A stretch of DNA of 64,000 bases, from positions 11,222,001-11,286,000 of the forward strand of contig CM072878.1 in the NCBI GenBank assembly GCA_036937835.1, given 5' to 3'. The position numbers were made by a program, and so were the translations under genes. Every line of letters starts with the position of its first letter. The stretch's first letter is position 1. The notes beneath the pieces were generated by a model. It was not told where the DNA came from and ran no database searches. It saw only the letters and a list, made by a program, of their open reading frames with translations. The stretch is from Pampus argenteus (lineage: Eukaryota; Chordata; Actinopteri; Scombriformes; Stromateidae). Shown piece by piece: positions 30,078-45,197 of this stretch.

Positions 30078-32618
30078 TTACAGTTGAGTTGAGTGAGGAG
30101 GCCAGGTGCTGGCTTGTCGATTCTCAGGGCTGAGGGAAACACAGTCCAGGTGATAGGCATGACCGTCTAATCTACAACCCACAACACTGACATAAATCAC
30201 ACATAGACTGTTAGGCTTCGGGGCCTGGATGAACTTCTGTATAGAAACTCAGAGAACTTCTGAGTGAAAATGAAGACAAGGGCAACACAGAAAAACAGGT
30301 GACACATTTGTTGTTGGTTATATCGTTAGATCTCACAGTAGCACAAAATTCAGGCAGAAAAAAAAGAAAGAAAGAAAAAGAAAAAGAAAATTTCACCTTC
30401 TTTGACTTATAATTCCTTTTAATAATTTTAACATATGATCACACTAGGTAAATCTACTTTATACCGAACCTCCTTGCTTTGCAGTGCAATGATGGATTTC
30501 TAAATCAAAGACACATTACTACGATGATTCTGAGGTCAGTTTGAGCTCTCCAGCATGAAAGCCAGCTGGTTTTCCAACGTGTTGATCCTATTAATCAGCG
30601 TATTTTGCAGCCAGTCACGATTCTGTCCCATCACAGCCCACATCTCTATCCAGTGCAACCCCTTGCCTTCTGTTTCATCATTCTATTTTGTTGATTAGTG
30701 AATCAATGTCTCAATGACAGTACCATAAAACCATAAAACCATTTTAATGGTGTTGATGCAATTTTCACAGGTTGCTGGATTGTAGTATCTAAGGCATAGG
30801 GCACAGGAACACACAATCAGGGTACTGTATGACACACTTGCTGTTTGTCAGTGTATTATCTATGATGTATTATTCCTTCCTCCATTACTTTATAGGTTGT
30901 GATCCTAACATCACCTACATTTATCTCTGTTCTCTTGAACCCTTTTAGGGGAGAGAAAGAAGAAGATAAGAGACCATAACCTAAGCCCCGCAAGTGATTC
31001 CCTGCACTGTGACACAGCATTTCTGGAGCAGGTCTTCTGGGAAGTAAGTACTTTGTCTCAGTCTTAGCCTCACTGTTGACGTGTTCCTCTCTTTCATGTG
31101 GGTTCAGTATCTGATGACTACAAAGCAATTCTGGGGGAAAAAGTTCAACACTTGTCACTTCATTAATAGAATCATAGGGGATGATTCTGATGACGAATAA
31201 AAGCCCTGTGTGAGTCAGAAAGGCAGCAGAAAACCACCAGACATAATGGTCATACTATACAGTATTGAGGGCCAGGTTTAAAATACAGAGCAACGGATAT
31301 CACATTAACTCTGATAGACACAGATATGAATTCAATAAAAACGCAGCTGACATAATAAAACTATGAAGTAGACACGGAAAGACTGATGAAGCGGACCCAT
31401 GAGTATAAACACCTGTGAACACCTGCACAGCCGCCATGATGCTGTTTGGACACCAATGTCTGACTTCAAGATTGCTCCTCTTATTGTTGCTCTTTCTTAC
31501 TCTTACTCTATGTATAACTTAAATATGTACTGTATATACACACACATTGCAAACACACACACAAACACACACAATGGTCTGTTTCTATTATTGAGTGTGT
31601 AAAGGTGTGTGAATGACTGTGTGTGGAGGATCCTGCTTAAGTGTCTCCAGATGCTCGGGGTGATATGGTCTTTATCAGCCATGCAGACTGGGAACATTGT
31701 GAACTGGCCAGGAAGAGGGGGAAATCTGATTTCCTTAGGGAAAAAACGAAGGGAGGGGGTATGGAGAGAAGGGAGAAGAAGAAGGTAAAGCACAAAAGAG
31801 AAAGGTATATGAAGGAGAAAAAACAAAATGCAAAGCAAAAAAAAGTTGCAACAGATAGGCAGAAATGTGACCATATCACAAAAGAGAGAAATAAAAGAGA
31901 AAATTCAGAAAGGTGAGTGGAAAAAAAAAAGTGAGGAGGAGGAGGAGGAGGGACATGAAGGAAAGAAACACGTGGCCGGAGTGAAGAGATAGGGGCAGTG
32001 GCGTACTCCTCTGCACAGTCCCACAGTCGGGCCTCTCTCACCTCTCCATCAGCTACGTGCCTCTGCCTTTCATTCCAGACTTTTGCTCAAAGGATTAGCG
32101 AGGCACACGCACGCAAGCACCAACAAACACACCGCTCAGAGCAATCCACGCAGGTATGGGCATGCATTAATATTAACAGCAAAAGTTCTAAAAATGTGAG
32201 TGCTACACTCAGTCAAATGAGCAATTCCACTGTTGTATACACACAAACACACACACATACATGCAGGCAGGCACACAGACACACCAATGCCTGAGTCATC
32301 TTTCCTGGGTGGTCCTCCTGCGCAGATAAGGCAAGCATGTTTCCCTAGGGTGAAGTAAAAGCAACAGAGCACAGGAAAAAAGCAAAGAAGAAAGAAGGGA
32401 GGCAATAGTGGGAGAAGGAAAAAAGACCAGGGGCCTCTTTAAACTTGGTGTTTTGTTAGGAGCAGAGCTGCTCTTCATGTGCGGCGGGGCCTTCTATTTG
32501 CAGCGTGCTGTCAGAAGTTTCTCCCAAAGTCTGGATTAAAGAGATCCTCTAATGACACTGAGGCTGGACGACTTCAGACAGCAGCAAAAACCTCACACTG
32601 CACCGCCTCCAGCCAAGG

Positions 32619-32667
<49 letters not shown>

Positions 32668-32675
32668 CACGCACG

Positions 32676-32706
<31 letters not shown>

Positions 32707-35700
32707 GTAAGGACAGATACATACTGGGTACACAAGGGGCTTGAAGCACACAAAAATACATAAACAAAAGCACAGTATGTGGACAGTGCCCCCTCCCCCA
32801 AAACACACACACACACGCACACATATACAACTTTAGTACAACAAGACAGAGTGTGTACGTATGTCTACTGATCTAATAGTAAATAATAAAGGAGGTGCTC
32901 AACCTCAAGGAGAGATGGATGGCCAGAGAGATGAGCACAGACTCTCTTTTATCTGCACTTTTATCAAAGGATTGTGGGAAAGGTAAAGAACTGAGTGTAA
33001 GAGCAAGGTTGTATGAGGAGGCGGAGGAGAGGAGAGGAGAGGAGAGGAGAGGTCTCCCTCCTGAGGTGTTAGAGAAGAGAAACTTTTGCTTCTCTGTCTG
33101 TCTGTGTGTAGGAATAAAAAGACGTGCTTTAGCAAGTCGACCAGGACAGCCCCTCTGAAAGATATCACTGATATTGGTATGAATTGACTTGTTTTCAGTA
33201 CTTTGATGTTTTTTCAGCACTTTTCCCAGAGTTGATTCTGAACTGAAGTGGGAAGATACTGTGAACTCTCCTGAACAGCAAATAGAACGGTTATCCCGTC
33301 TATTGCAATATGCACACATGTCGGCACAGTTGTGGAGGCGCCTTTCCTGGTACTGATGAAAATAGTAAGACAATTGCTGCTGTAATGAAGACATGTTGCA
33401 ACTGAGCTATGCCCACAGGGGGAACACACTGTTCTCTATCTTTCCGTCTCTATCTCTTTCAGCTGCTGTGAGCTACAGTAGAAAGAGAATAGGAAACAAC
33501 TCCAAAATATGCACCATATGCCTAGTGTGTGTGTGTGTGTGTTTGTGTGAGTTTGTGTGCACTTGCATACTAAATATTCAGTTCATCAAATAGTTTATCA
33601 TTTTATGGATGATAAGTTTTTAGTAAAAACTTACAAATACTATGGCAGCCTATAACGTTTTAACTCATTATTTTGGGTTTTCTTTTTGGTTTTCTACACA
33701 AATGTTTGAGTCTTTAATTCTCTCATTAAGTCCCAATATTATTAAACAGGCAGCTAACATGCAAGCCATAACAGCTTGATAAGACAATGGCACGCCAGGT
33801 TTCTGTGAAGTTGTGTTTGAATATTTCTGCCCCTTACCGATCACACAGCTTTGACCAAAGAGGGGATTTGTCAGAGAGGGATGCACAAGTCATTAGGTCT
33901 TTGTGGTTTCTTTTTACCTAGATATTAGGCCTGTGGTTTAATGAGTAATTTCCGTTTGTTGTCCGTGAATGGCGTATGGCCTCTATGATCTGTTCTACTT
34001 CCCACGTTCCCTCCTAGCATCCTGGAATGTTATCTCTCTTCTACTTCCACCTCCTCTGATATGTGGATCAAACACTGCCAGGAATCTGCCCACAGCCGGA
34101 AAAGTCATCAATCAGCCAACACCAGGCGCGCTCGCTCGCATGCACGAATGAACGAATGAACGAATGAACGAACAAACAAACAAACAAACAAACAAACAAA
34201 CAAACAAACAAACGTGTGCATTAAGGGAGATGGGTGCACTACAGTTTCCTTACTTCATTTAAGATTTCATGGCCACACAATGACCGGACTGCAAGGAACT
34301 GCATCCAGGACAGACACTGTAAACATTAGTATTCATGCCAGTGAGGGCACACAAAGGCAGAAATCAGCTCGTTGTTCAACTTGGGTGGCGAGAAAAAGTT
34401 CAAATGCTGCATTAAGCGACTTAAGACTCAGCAGCAAGCTTATCAAGTTCTTAAAGCTAACACGTTGGTATATGACTGCCCACTTGAACATCAAACAGAA
34501 ACAGAGCAACATGTGCATCCCATTGTAATCTTTTTTGTCTCAGCACCTGTTGAATCCAAGTCCAGTATTCAATGGCTGTTAAGCTAACTCCTGAGTAAAA
34601 TATGTAACTTTCTTTCTCTGGATAATAACTGATGGTCACACCGGTCACTCTCTGGCCATTTCACATTGGAGAGTTCGTGTACAGTTAACCAGCACATGTG
34701 AGCTTGGAGCAGTTGCCCATAACTTTATATGCAGAGGCACTGTTTGGTTTATTGGACAGGCAAACTAATGAATAGTCTGAAGGCATTTAACTGTCTGCAC
34801 AGAGCTGCAGACTAGGGTGTTGTATCTCAGTGAGATTGGCAGCAATAACAGCTCTTCCACATTATAGGGAATAAAAATGTTAATAATGGAAACTTTTCTT
34901 AATGGATTAAATAAAACCTAAACAGAAGAAAGTAGTATTGTTCTACACAGAAACAGAAAAAGAAGAAAGAGCCAGAAATGCGGATGCCTTAACAAACCTT
35001 AGTAAACAAATGCACAGTTCAAGGTTGACACAAGGATGTGACACACGCAGCTCTTTGCTTCTGCAACAGAGGGTATCGAGCACACCTGTTCTTCATCCAC
35101 TGCTGCCATTCCTTCCCACAGGCAAAGTCATCCTTTCAACCTCCTCAGAAACTAATGCATATATAACTACAGAACTACAGAGAAACTGCAGCTGCTACAA
35201 CTAGCCCCATTGAATGTGTGTGTGTGTGTGTGTTTGTGTGGCTCTGTGTGTGTGTGCACAGGAGCCTTGTCCCTCATTACTGGTATCCATGCATGAAAGC
35301 AAAGCACCAATATTACATGGACTCCATCTGAATTTGACGTGTACAACCCTCACACTGTCTAGTGTACAAAGAGTGGTGCACCTCACATATTCACTCTCAT
35401 CCTCAAACAGAGTGAGACAATGGTCACTGTTGCATTATGTAATGTGTCTGCTGTCACTTCACCCACTACAACTGGACCCTCTCTTTGACTAGCACTAGAA
35501 GTTACTGCTGGATGGGTCTGGATCAAAGGTGTGTATCTCTGTCTGTGTGTGTGTGAGAAAACACAGAGTATATGTGGGTGTATGTTAGAGAATGCAACAC
35601 TAGTGAAAGATATAGCGACAAGGGCACTAACTCAAAGCTATGTTTGTGTGTGAGTTTGAGGGACAGAAAGATAAAAACTTGCTGAGGAGAAAATGGGAAA

Positions 35701-36001
35701 GAGAGTGTGTATGCAGGCACATGTAAAAGACTGAACACTAACTTAAACATGTGTGTGTGTGTGCATGTGTGTGCACGTGCATAGTAGGCAGAACGACAGG
35801 AAGCACTGCTGTGGGGAGCAGGAACAGTGGTGCTGATCAAAGCCCAGGCGGGTGACACTATGGGCGGAGTGCCATTGTTTATTCACAAGCCACCTCTCCC
35901 TTTTGGCAGGGTGAGGTGAGCGTGTGTGTGTGTGTGTGTGTGTGTAGACAGACAGAGAGTTTGAGACAGAAGAGTTCGAAGATGCAGAGTTGGAAAGATA
36001 C

Positions 36002-36036
<35 letters not shown>

Positions 36037-39000
36037 CAGAGAGAGAAGAGACAAGGCCTGTGTGTGTGTGTGTGTGTCTTTGTACCTTTCACTTGGCAGG
36101 CTAATGTGGGCTTGAGTTCTGTCAGATTTGGCAGCTGCACATTTCAGGCAAGTGCACATGCACACTCACACACGCACTCTTGTACACACACAGACAAAAA
36201 CACCGCCTGTGCACATGGCCACACAATCATATACACCGTGTACTCAAATAACACCAATAACCTCACTATTAAACTTCACATTCACCTCAAACCTCTGTGT
36301 CTCATCAAAGAAAAAAAAATCCATACACAAATGGAGACACTTTAGCAAGATACCACATGGATGGAAACAGATGCCATTAGGAAATGAATAATCCTCTAAC
36401 CCAAACGTTGCCTATGTCCCAAAGCGCTACACTGGCTTCCTTTATATTGGTTCCCATTCAATTTACCTGATATGAATAGACTGGACACATGTAAGCAATT
36501 ATACCGCTTTCATCTTGCTTTCACTACCCCCAGTACGTTTTACACCAGCTTGGTTCCAATGCTTTAAAACTGCCCACTTCTGCCTTGCCCACTGTTATGA
36601 GATAATTAGTAACCTAAATATAACTGGTCAGGGATAGTGGCCCACTCCCTACTCTCTCACTACAACCCCATATGAGAAATCATTTATACACAACAAAGCC
36701 AGGAAGTGAAGTCGAATATAAAGAGGGGGAATTAACCAAAAGTGAAATGGATGTGTTTAGACCACTAGGCATATCATTGAATCTCATAACCATACACTCT
36801 ATGAACTACAGAGAGCCACAAAAAGTTAAAATTAGCTAAAAGCTGTGGAGTTGGGTTCTGCAGTACCCTTTCATATTATATTTAGAGTAATTAGTTTTAT
36901 TGTTAATTAAAAAAATTCTTAATGGAGCTTTAATCACATCAGAAAGCCAAAACATCAAACTTTGTTGGGACCCCACCAGTCTGTCTGCTCATTAATCTGG
37001 ACTAGAGCATTGCACTGAGAAGCCTCTGCACTCACATCTGCAACACTTTGCAATACACACTTCGATATTTAGTATATTTGCTATTCAAACCAACAGCGGG
37101 ACCAGCACTGTAAAGCCATGGTCAGAGTCCACCATGCAAAAAAAGCAGGATTACAATCAAATTTTGTGTACCCACACACGCATACGCACGCACGCATACG
37201 CACACGTGCGCGCAATCCCACGCACACCACACAAATATACTCGTCTACCAAAATGGCACATATACAAAAAAACCTCAGATAATGAGTATACTTAACTGTA
37301 CAACCGTTGTTCTAAAAAAAGGGGTTTACGAGATACAAAGGTCTCTGCAGTTAACACCCACATTTAAGAAGTCACAAGTACAGTAGAGCCACTAAGGGAG
37401 CTAAATTCGGGCTAGAAACAGCAGAACGGGGCTGGCGAGGGGAACGAAAAGGGACATCTGATCTGGTACAGCATGCATTCAGAACAACTGTTTTGGGATT
37501 ATCCCAATTCAAATGCGCGGCTAACTTTGATGTTATTTTCTTCCCCTCCCATTGTCTGAAGCCCCTCGCTCTCTTCATAATCCGAACCCTTTGAAGTGAG
37601 CAGCATGGAAACAATGTCAGCAGGCAACACACTCCCTCCGATGGCCCACTGACAGCTCTCCACCATTTCTTTCATTCTTTCTTTTTTCCTCTCTCCCCCC
37701 TTTCTTCCCTTGTCCTGTTTGCTGTCTCAATCCTCATACTTCCTCCATCCTTTCATTGCCTCTCCCTCCCTCCCTCTCTTCCCCTTCATTATTTGCCATC
37801 TCACTCTTCTCCTCTGTCTCTTCTTTAAAGTTTACACCCACCCTCTTTCTTTTATTTCTTTATTTTCTCCCCTAATATTTGCTGTATGACAAATCTTACC
37901 TTCCTCTCCCCCACTGGTTCTCTTCTTTCCCTCATGTCTGGCCTTTAATAAGCAATTCAATCATTAATTGGAGTCTCATTAGCGGGTGGCTAATACAGGG
38001 GGGATCATAATAATGAGGACACAGATAATAGAAAAAGAAAGCCTTTGTCTCCTTTCAACGCAGATGCCAAGGCCTGTGTGTTGTAACACAACCTACAACA
38101 GGGGAGATAGCGTGTGTGTATTGTGTCATGGCACATTTAGATTGTGAGTAGCAAAGCTAAAATATGAGCAAGTGTAGCCAGCTGAGTCTTGCTAAAAGTG
38201 CACTGACATTTCAACCAGACTGTCTTTCTCAACGCAGGTTCAATACCAAGTGTGGTCGAATCGTTACATAATAAGATAATAGTGTGTGACATTCAAATAG
38301 GCAAAGTCTGTAAAACAGACAAAAATTTAGTGGAAATTATGGCAAATAATGGATGATATAAAATGTGTATGTGAGTGTATGTTATCCTCCATTTAGACAG
38401 CAAGAAAAAATGTGTACTGGTAACTACTTACAGAAATGTTTACAGAGCTTTCACTGAAAACAGAAATGAACTAGAAGAGTTCACCCTGTAGAGCGCAGAT
38501 CTCCACCAGGTGTGTCTGGGGGCATGTAGGTGGTGAAGCATGTACTGCGTAATGCAAAGTTTTGAATAAAGTCTCAGTTTTCTTTAAGATGCATAGAATA
38601 GTGTAATAGTATTGTAACTGAGCATCCTAGATTCGGTTAACTGTATAAAAATCAATTGAAATATTGTTATTTATTTAGAACATTTTGTTGTAACATACCA
38701 TACAAAATAAAGCCCCTACGCAGCTCCCTTTGCCTTACCAAACAAAGAAGAGTTGACTCTGACTCAATTGTCCCTCCCAGCTCCCTTACAGTCAAGATGG
38801 CAGTGAAGCTAACATTTTTATTCATCTTGTATCGTGCCAAACTTCAGTGGATCATAACATATCAAATATGGAATTAATCTGCAGATGCTCTGGTTCAAGG
38901 TAAGGCCAAATCTTTCTGTGGATGTCAGTTTCGCATTATAAAATGCAGTCATAAATGTGTACAAAATATATTAGGCTGATGGTTCCAGTAGTATGTGCGA

Positions 39001-39062
39001 TTAGCTGCGGACAGAAACACGCCAGAAACACGCCCGTCTGCGCACGCACACGCACGCACACG

Positions 39063-39097
<35 letters not shown>

Positions 39098-42000
39098 CCA
39101 AAGACATGATCCCCTCCAGGCTTACGCCTGGTGGAGATAAAAATGCATGAAATAAGAATATCAGGTAACACTTCATGGTATCACGAAGGCATGAAAAGTC
39201 AGCAGCTTATCCTCTACTGTGCTTTGGATTTGTGTAACTCTTGTCATGACTTCCTGAAGCTTTGTTGATCACAATCTAAATACACTGTTGTCAGGGTGTG
39301 TACATCTATATCTAGAACAGACGAGGTGGCCGAGTGGTTAAGGCGATGGACTGCTAATCCATTGTGCTCTGCATGCGTGGGTTCGAATCCCATCCTCGTC
39401 GATAAGTCACGTAGGAACAAAAAAACCAAAGTGAAAAGATAAATTCCCCCACTGAGGGATCAATTAAGCTTATTTTCTATTTATAAATAAATGTGAGAAG
39501 ATTTTCTGAAAAGATACAGAAGTATCCCAGCCTGGATCAAAACAACACAACAGGATTTGGACTACAGAACTATCAAAATGTACTGTCAATCAACATTTGG
39601 TTAGCGACAGAAGACAGGACATTTCTGACATTCTATATGACTCAGGACTGAGCGAGGGGGACCTGGGCTGTCAGGGCCTGAAAGGAGATGAGATGTGAAG
39701 GGAGGCTCACAGACCTGCCTCCTTACTATATGAGGCAGCTGCAACCACAGACAGACAAGGTTGTGTTTGGAAACATGTCCTGATCCCAGACACAACAACT
39801 CTTTATGTAGTGAGCCACACCCAATCAACTGCCACAGTGTCCCAGTCTGGTTGCTAGGGCAGGAAGCAGAAGAAAAGATCCTGTCATTCCACGAGAGAAA
39901 TCTGTATGTAGGGGGAGGGATGAAGCTCAGGGAAAAGAATGAACAAAATGGACAACATATTGTTTCATCTATACATAAGACAGTCTCAGACAGGACATCA
40001 GAGTCTGTTAGCTTGCTGTAGTTACTCAGAGCTATCTATGGCATACTAAATGACAGGTTTTACTAATCTGTATGAAAGGTATGGAGCCGGGGCACATCAA
40101 AGTGATGGACAAAAAGACACACTCTATATTCTAATCTCTATATTGACTAATATTGTTCTATCTATGAAGTTTAAATAGGCCAGATAAGAAAAAAAACAAC
40201 AAATAAAATATAAGGTTGCAACGATTTTTTTTTTAACCCGAGCGTAAAATTTAACTGTAAAAGAGAATGACAGTAATTATGTAGAGAGACTTTGACTTAC
40301 GAAGTGGGGTGCAGCAGACGGATTTATAAGGTTCAGCCAGACACAAAACACACAAGCCACTTCAAGACACTATGGAGTTTGCAGCTAGCAATAAAAATGA
40401 GTGAATGCATACGACGGTGACTGTGCTTTAACAAAAGAAAGGCGACCTGTGTCTACTCTATAAAAGTCAAATCCAGACAAGGTTTTTTTTTGAGGAAGCA
40501 GTTTGCTGATACCCCCCCCACCCCCAACATTTTTTAAGTCTAAAGGTTTTGGATGAGCACTTCAAAGAGCAATGAAAAGAGACAAAGTATAGAGGATTGT
40601 GGAAGATAAAGAACATGGGAAGATAAGAGAAACAAATAGAAGTATCTAATAAACTTCACTAACACATGTAAACCTTTGGTTTTTGGGGAAATTGGAAATT
40701 TGTGAGCAATGCATAAACCTAAATTAAGCTATATACAATATTGATCAAATAAAAAAACCCCACTCATGTGTGTGTTCAGAGTTATACCGTCACCTCTGGT
40801 ATTCTACCTGCATGATACATGATGTCCCTATGATGTTAATGTTATATTTAATAAACATGTAATTATTACTTTAAATATGCTGGGGCAGACCATAATAATG
40901 CAGTAACATTGCTCTGGACTCCACACCTAATGCTTTCAGTAAAATGTTTCACATTTTACAGCATTTTGCAACACCCCATATATTAATTCATCATATAAAA
41001 TGGAGAAAATGCAGGATATTATTTTAGAATTTAATAAAGTGTGATTAAGTGAGTGGTTTCCTAAGTACCCAACACTGACCTTATTGGCCTGATCGGCGTG
41101 GTGGGTTATTGTCCTCCTCTCCTGGTCCCAGCGACCGTTGGCCTCCTCCAGCTGCCTCTCCATCGCCTGCTGCAGACGAACAGCCTCCTCCTTTGAGTCA
41201 CATACAGACGTCTGCAGTTCTGCAATAAGCTTGAGAAGATGAGGAAAAAGGTCGATGAGAACGTAAAGAAGTAATCTGGCATACTGACAAAATGTCTAAT
41301 ATATTAGTGGGGAGCAATTTTCCGGTGCTTTGTAAGTTTACAGTCTATCTGCAACATAAAAAATACAGTGGAGTGAAAAACCTGTCGTCAAATGCAAATG
41401 CTAAACATGTTGACTAAACAAAACAAAATTTGTGCTTGTTATATTAGTCATGGATTTGGATGACAGTAACAATCACCTTGAAAGACATTTTTTTGCCTCA
41501 TGCCCAAAGTCTTTTTTTTTAAGATGAGACCGAAGACACAGGCAAAGTAGAGAGAAAAAGAGAAAAGGTAAAATAAATAAATAAATAAAAACACAGGAAG
41601 GAAGAAAAAAAAACAAAAAACTACTTCCTTTTTGAAGAGCAGAGTGACTTTGTGTTGGTGAACTTGTGGTGCACACCGAGATGAAAAGGAGCTGCCTCGG
41701 TTTTGAAATCCTCCAGTCAAAATTAACATTCTATTTAAGCCACTGTCAGGGAAAGGCAGAGGAAAGATGAGAGGGAGTAAAAGAGAGAGGGAAAGAGAAA
41801 GAGGAAAAGAAAAGGTGGAGGGGAGTGCTGCTGCTTGCTTTGGGCTAGACAGATAATTGTTTACCATGTACAAACTCCAGAAGACTAGCCCTGCTGAAAT
41901 CTGCACAGTGTGTGGGAGTATGGGAGTTAGAGTGGTGCGGGTCGACCACAGAGAGAGAAAGGAGAGAGCAAGAGAGAAAGACAGAGATGAGAGGGAGATT

Positions 42001-45000
42001 AGGCTTATTTTGTCAGTGGGAAAGCCACATGAAAGCAACAAATGGCACATTATTATGGTAACATCATTTCTGGGTGTAATAATTATTATTATTGCAATAT
42101 GGATTTGCTGCATCTGTTGGCCTTAAGCCCCGTGGAGGTTGTGGCCATATATACACAAACACACACACACACGCGCACACGCGCACACACACACACACAC
42201 AACCTTCTTCTCAGTCTGATAGCCAGCCAGGCCTTTCTAGAGTCAGGTTAACCTCTCTGTGAACTAAAAAGGGGAGAAATAAGCAAATAAGCAGGTCTGC
42301 TGTTTATTCACTTGTTTGTAAAGAGAGGTGATGAGCCACAAAATGGTGGCCAAGGGAAAGATGCTTTGATAGTTACATAAAAAAAAAAACATGGTGCCTG
42401 ATTTTTGAACTAGTGTAGCCTGTTTCTAGACCTCTGACTCACTGTGCGCACACCTCACCTTTTTCGGTGATTCAAATAGTGAAGAAAACAATTATTATTG
42501 TTATTCTAAACAGTGTCATACCCCAAAATGTTGGTGGAGGGAGACTTTAAACTTGCATTAACAGATGTTTTGACCCATGTAAACCCAACATTAATCTCAA
42601 TCGATGAACCAGTGAATAAATACTGTAATGGATCCTATTTGGTTAATTCATGCCAAAGAGGTCACATTGTTGTGGAACTGTTTGTGGAACTTTTAAAACC
42701 AGCATTGTGGTGAAACAAATGATGTTTACTAGCATACAGAGTGAACTTTAACCCCTTTCGTACAGAACATGATACTGTGCCTCACATGACAAATTCCCTC
42801 CAACATCTCCTACGTACTCGCACAGTTGACGGGCAGGGATAAAATTAATGATCCCCCAACCAGTACCACAGCTACCACCTACTGTAGCCTCATCATTAAG
42901 TGAAAGAAGAGAGCACAGCTCTGTTGAGTTCACAGGTCACTCAGGAGGACCACTCAGAGCTACATGCTTAACGCACAGGATTGGATTGGAGAGACACTAA
43001 TTAGGAGAGTCTGCGTTTGTGTGTATGTGTATTGGTGTGTGTGTGTGTGTGTGTGTGTGCAAATGAAAAAGGCAGAGGCAGCGGGACGGTGAAAGAGATC
43101 GGGATGTGTACGTAAACATATACCCATAACGTGATACGTCTCCAGTCCTCACAGGATAATGTATGGCGTGCTATGTTTTTAATTGGACTATTAGCTATGC
43201 AGTTGAGCTCAAGAGCGATGCCCCCTGTCAGACACTGAGGGGTTAACAACTGGGGTTAGCCTTAGAGGTTCAAAGGCCTCTTGTTTACATTTGACTGAGC
43301 TGCCCCCAAGGGGCAAGCAACAAAAACCCTCCGTTCCACCTTTACCTTTTAAAACAAAGCCTCCCAAAGCCTACGACAAATAGCCTGCATTAATCGTGCA
43401 TATTAATATGTTTGCACAAAACGCCACATCTTACAACATAACCCTCTGTATATAACAACACACTATAGCAAAAGTGTTGGATTCTGCACACAGAGACTTT
43501 CCTTTAATGTCAGAGAGAGTGTTGTTTGTTGAACCTGTGCCAGCTTTGTGTCCCCAAAACAGAGGATTAATCACTTGTTGCTTTGTCTGCGGTGGCGCAC
43601 CGCACTGCCAAAGCAGGCAAACATGGCTGAACTTTTGCACAGCATCCGACTTCTTTTGAAGTCAAGCATTGTGTAACCTAATAAGCTACCGTTTTCTCAC
43701 AACATCTGCTTGTCAACCCCGCTTTCAACTCTGTGCCTTTGCCAGCCAACCCAAAATGGGGGGATTTAAGGAAGAGAAGAAAGAAAGAAAAACAACAAAC
43801 CCCCTCTTTGAATCTCTTCTATCTTTGGGTAACGAGGTGCAATTACCGCCAAATGATTGTGATATTTTAGCCTGCTACATAATCAAGACGAAAACTCTTT
43901 TCTTTTGTAATGTAAACACTACTTAGGTTGTTTTGGATCTTTTTAAACTGGTGAGGTAAAAGCTGCCTGAACTTTTGGAGGCATTTTTTGCTGAATGACA
44001 AAGTGAAGTTATATCGCTGGATGGAAAGGAGAATTACCTCAGTTTTGAGTGGCAAAGATAAAGAACATGGGAACATGAAGCGAAGAGGTGAAACAGGCAG
44101 ACTGGACACGTGTAAAGTATAATAATGGACTTAAACTGATCTTTTAAGATTGATTTAGACTTTTGTTTCAAAATGTTGTGCAATCTACAGACTCTAACTC
44201 GCCTACAGGAACTACAGAAGACGGGGATATGGGGCTACAGAAAAATCACAGGGAGACTTCAAGAACTGTGATTGGTCAGCTTGTGTTTTCTCCTAGTGAT
44301 GCTTGTGATAATGGTCTAAATTGGGTCAGTGGAAGTTTGAAATATCATGTTATAAAATTGTGGCAAATGTTGGAAGCATTATTATAGAGTCAACCAGACA
44401 AAAGTCTAATATTTACTTTCCATCTATATCACAACAAGCAACCCTTTTTACATGTTGTCATTTAAACCATTGTAAATATGAAAAAAATGGAATATTACAG
44501 CTTTAAGAGAAAAATTAGTTATGAAGAATGAAACCGGACCAACTGTCCTGACTTCTCATAATGCTGTTTGAGCAGCAGAGGACAACATTTGGAACCACCT
44601 CAAACACCCCTAGACGCATAAAATAGGTTTGAGAAATTGAGACAGCAGAGCTTTAGATATTCTCTATGTCATAGATGTTTCAGTTTTATATACAGAGATT
44701 TATTTAACTGAGCAATGCACAAACCTCATATCAGATATGGGATGTGTGTGTGTGTGTGTGTGTGTACATTTGCTGAAGGGTAAAGGGCTGGGTGGCTTGC
44801 TGTGTGTTTAAGAGATTGTGTATTTTCACGTGTGCTTCCTCACCTCTCCCATCAGTACATTTGTCCGGTCTTTTGAAGAGGTTCAGTGAAAAAAGAGGAA
44901 TATAAAATGAAAGAGGGGGGAAAGGGGAAGTTGGGGGTAGGGACTGATTACCTGGGCAGACTTGGCGAGCTTCTGACTATACTCCTTCTCAATCTGCTTC

Positions 45001-45166
45001 AACCTGCTGTTGGTCTGTAACAAGAAGAGAGAGAGAGAAGGTGGGGGTGTGAGAAAGAGATATGCAGACAGACAGATAGAGAGACACAAAGAGAGAGTTT
45101 TGAAATTGAATCTTCTGTTAGGAAGTGCACAGAAACACGCCACCCTCCCAACCTACCCATTGCTTA

Positions 45167-45197
<31 letters not shown>

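Larger units (their letters stand above)
29251..41079. other. Large cep112 intron with a tRNA gene
   Basis: 11.8 kb, the largest intron seen. No cep112 exon is expected here, because the flanking exons are adjacent in the human protein. It contains many dinucleotide repeats (29869-29890, about 30050-30076, 32622-32701, 35213-35238, 35920-36078, 39041-39095), a GGAGA repeat, a CAAA repeat, and the tRNA-Ser at 39320-39401. Short open frames are not convincing as genes. Confidence 0.7.
41230..44951. other. cep112 intron
   Basis: 3.7 kb with no exon seen. Holds (CA)n with CG interruptions at 42156-42201, (GT)n at about 43035-43059 and 44742-44766, and a purine-rich block at 41750-42000. Confidence 0.7.

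Noticed and set aside
41448..42113. 221-codon minus-strand frame
   Set aside because: Low-complexity Phe/Ser/Leu-rich translation of purine-rich plus-strand DNA in a cep112 intron; not part of the coiled coil and not needed, since the flanking exons join directly in the human protein.
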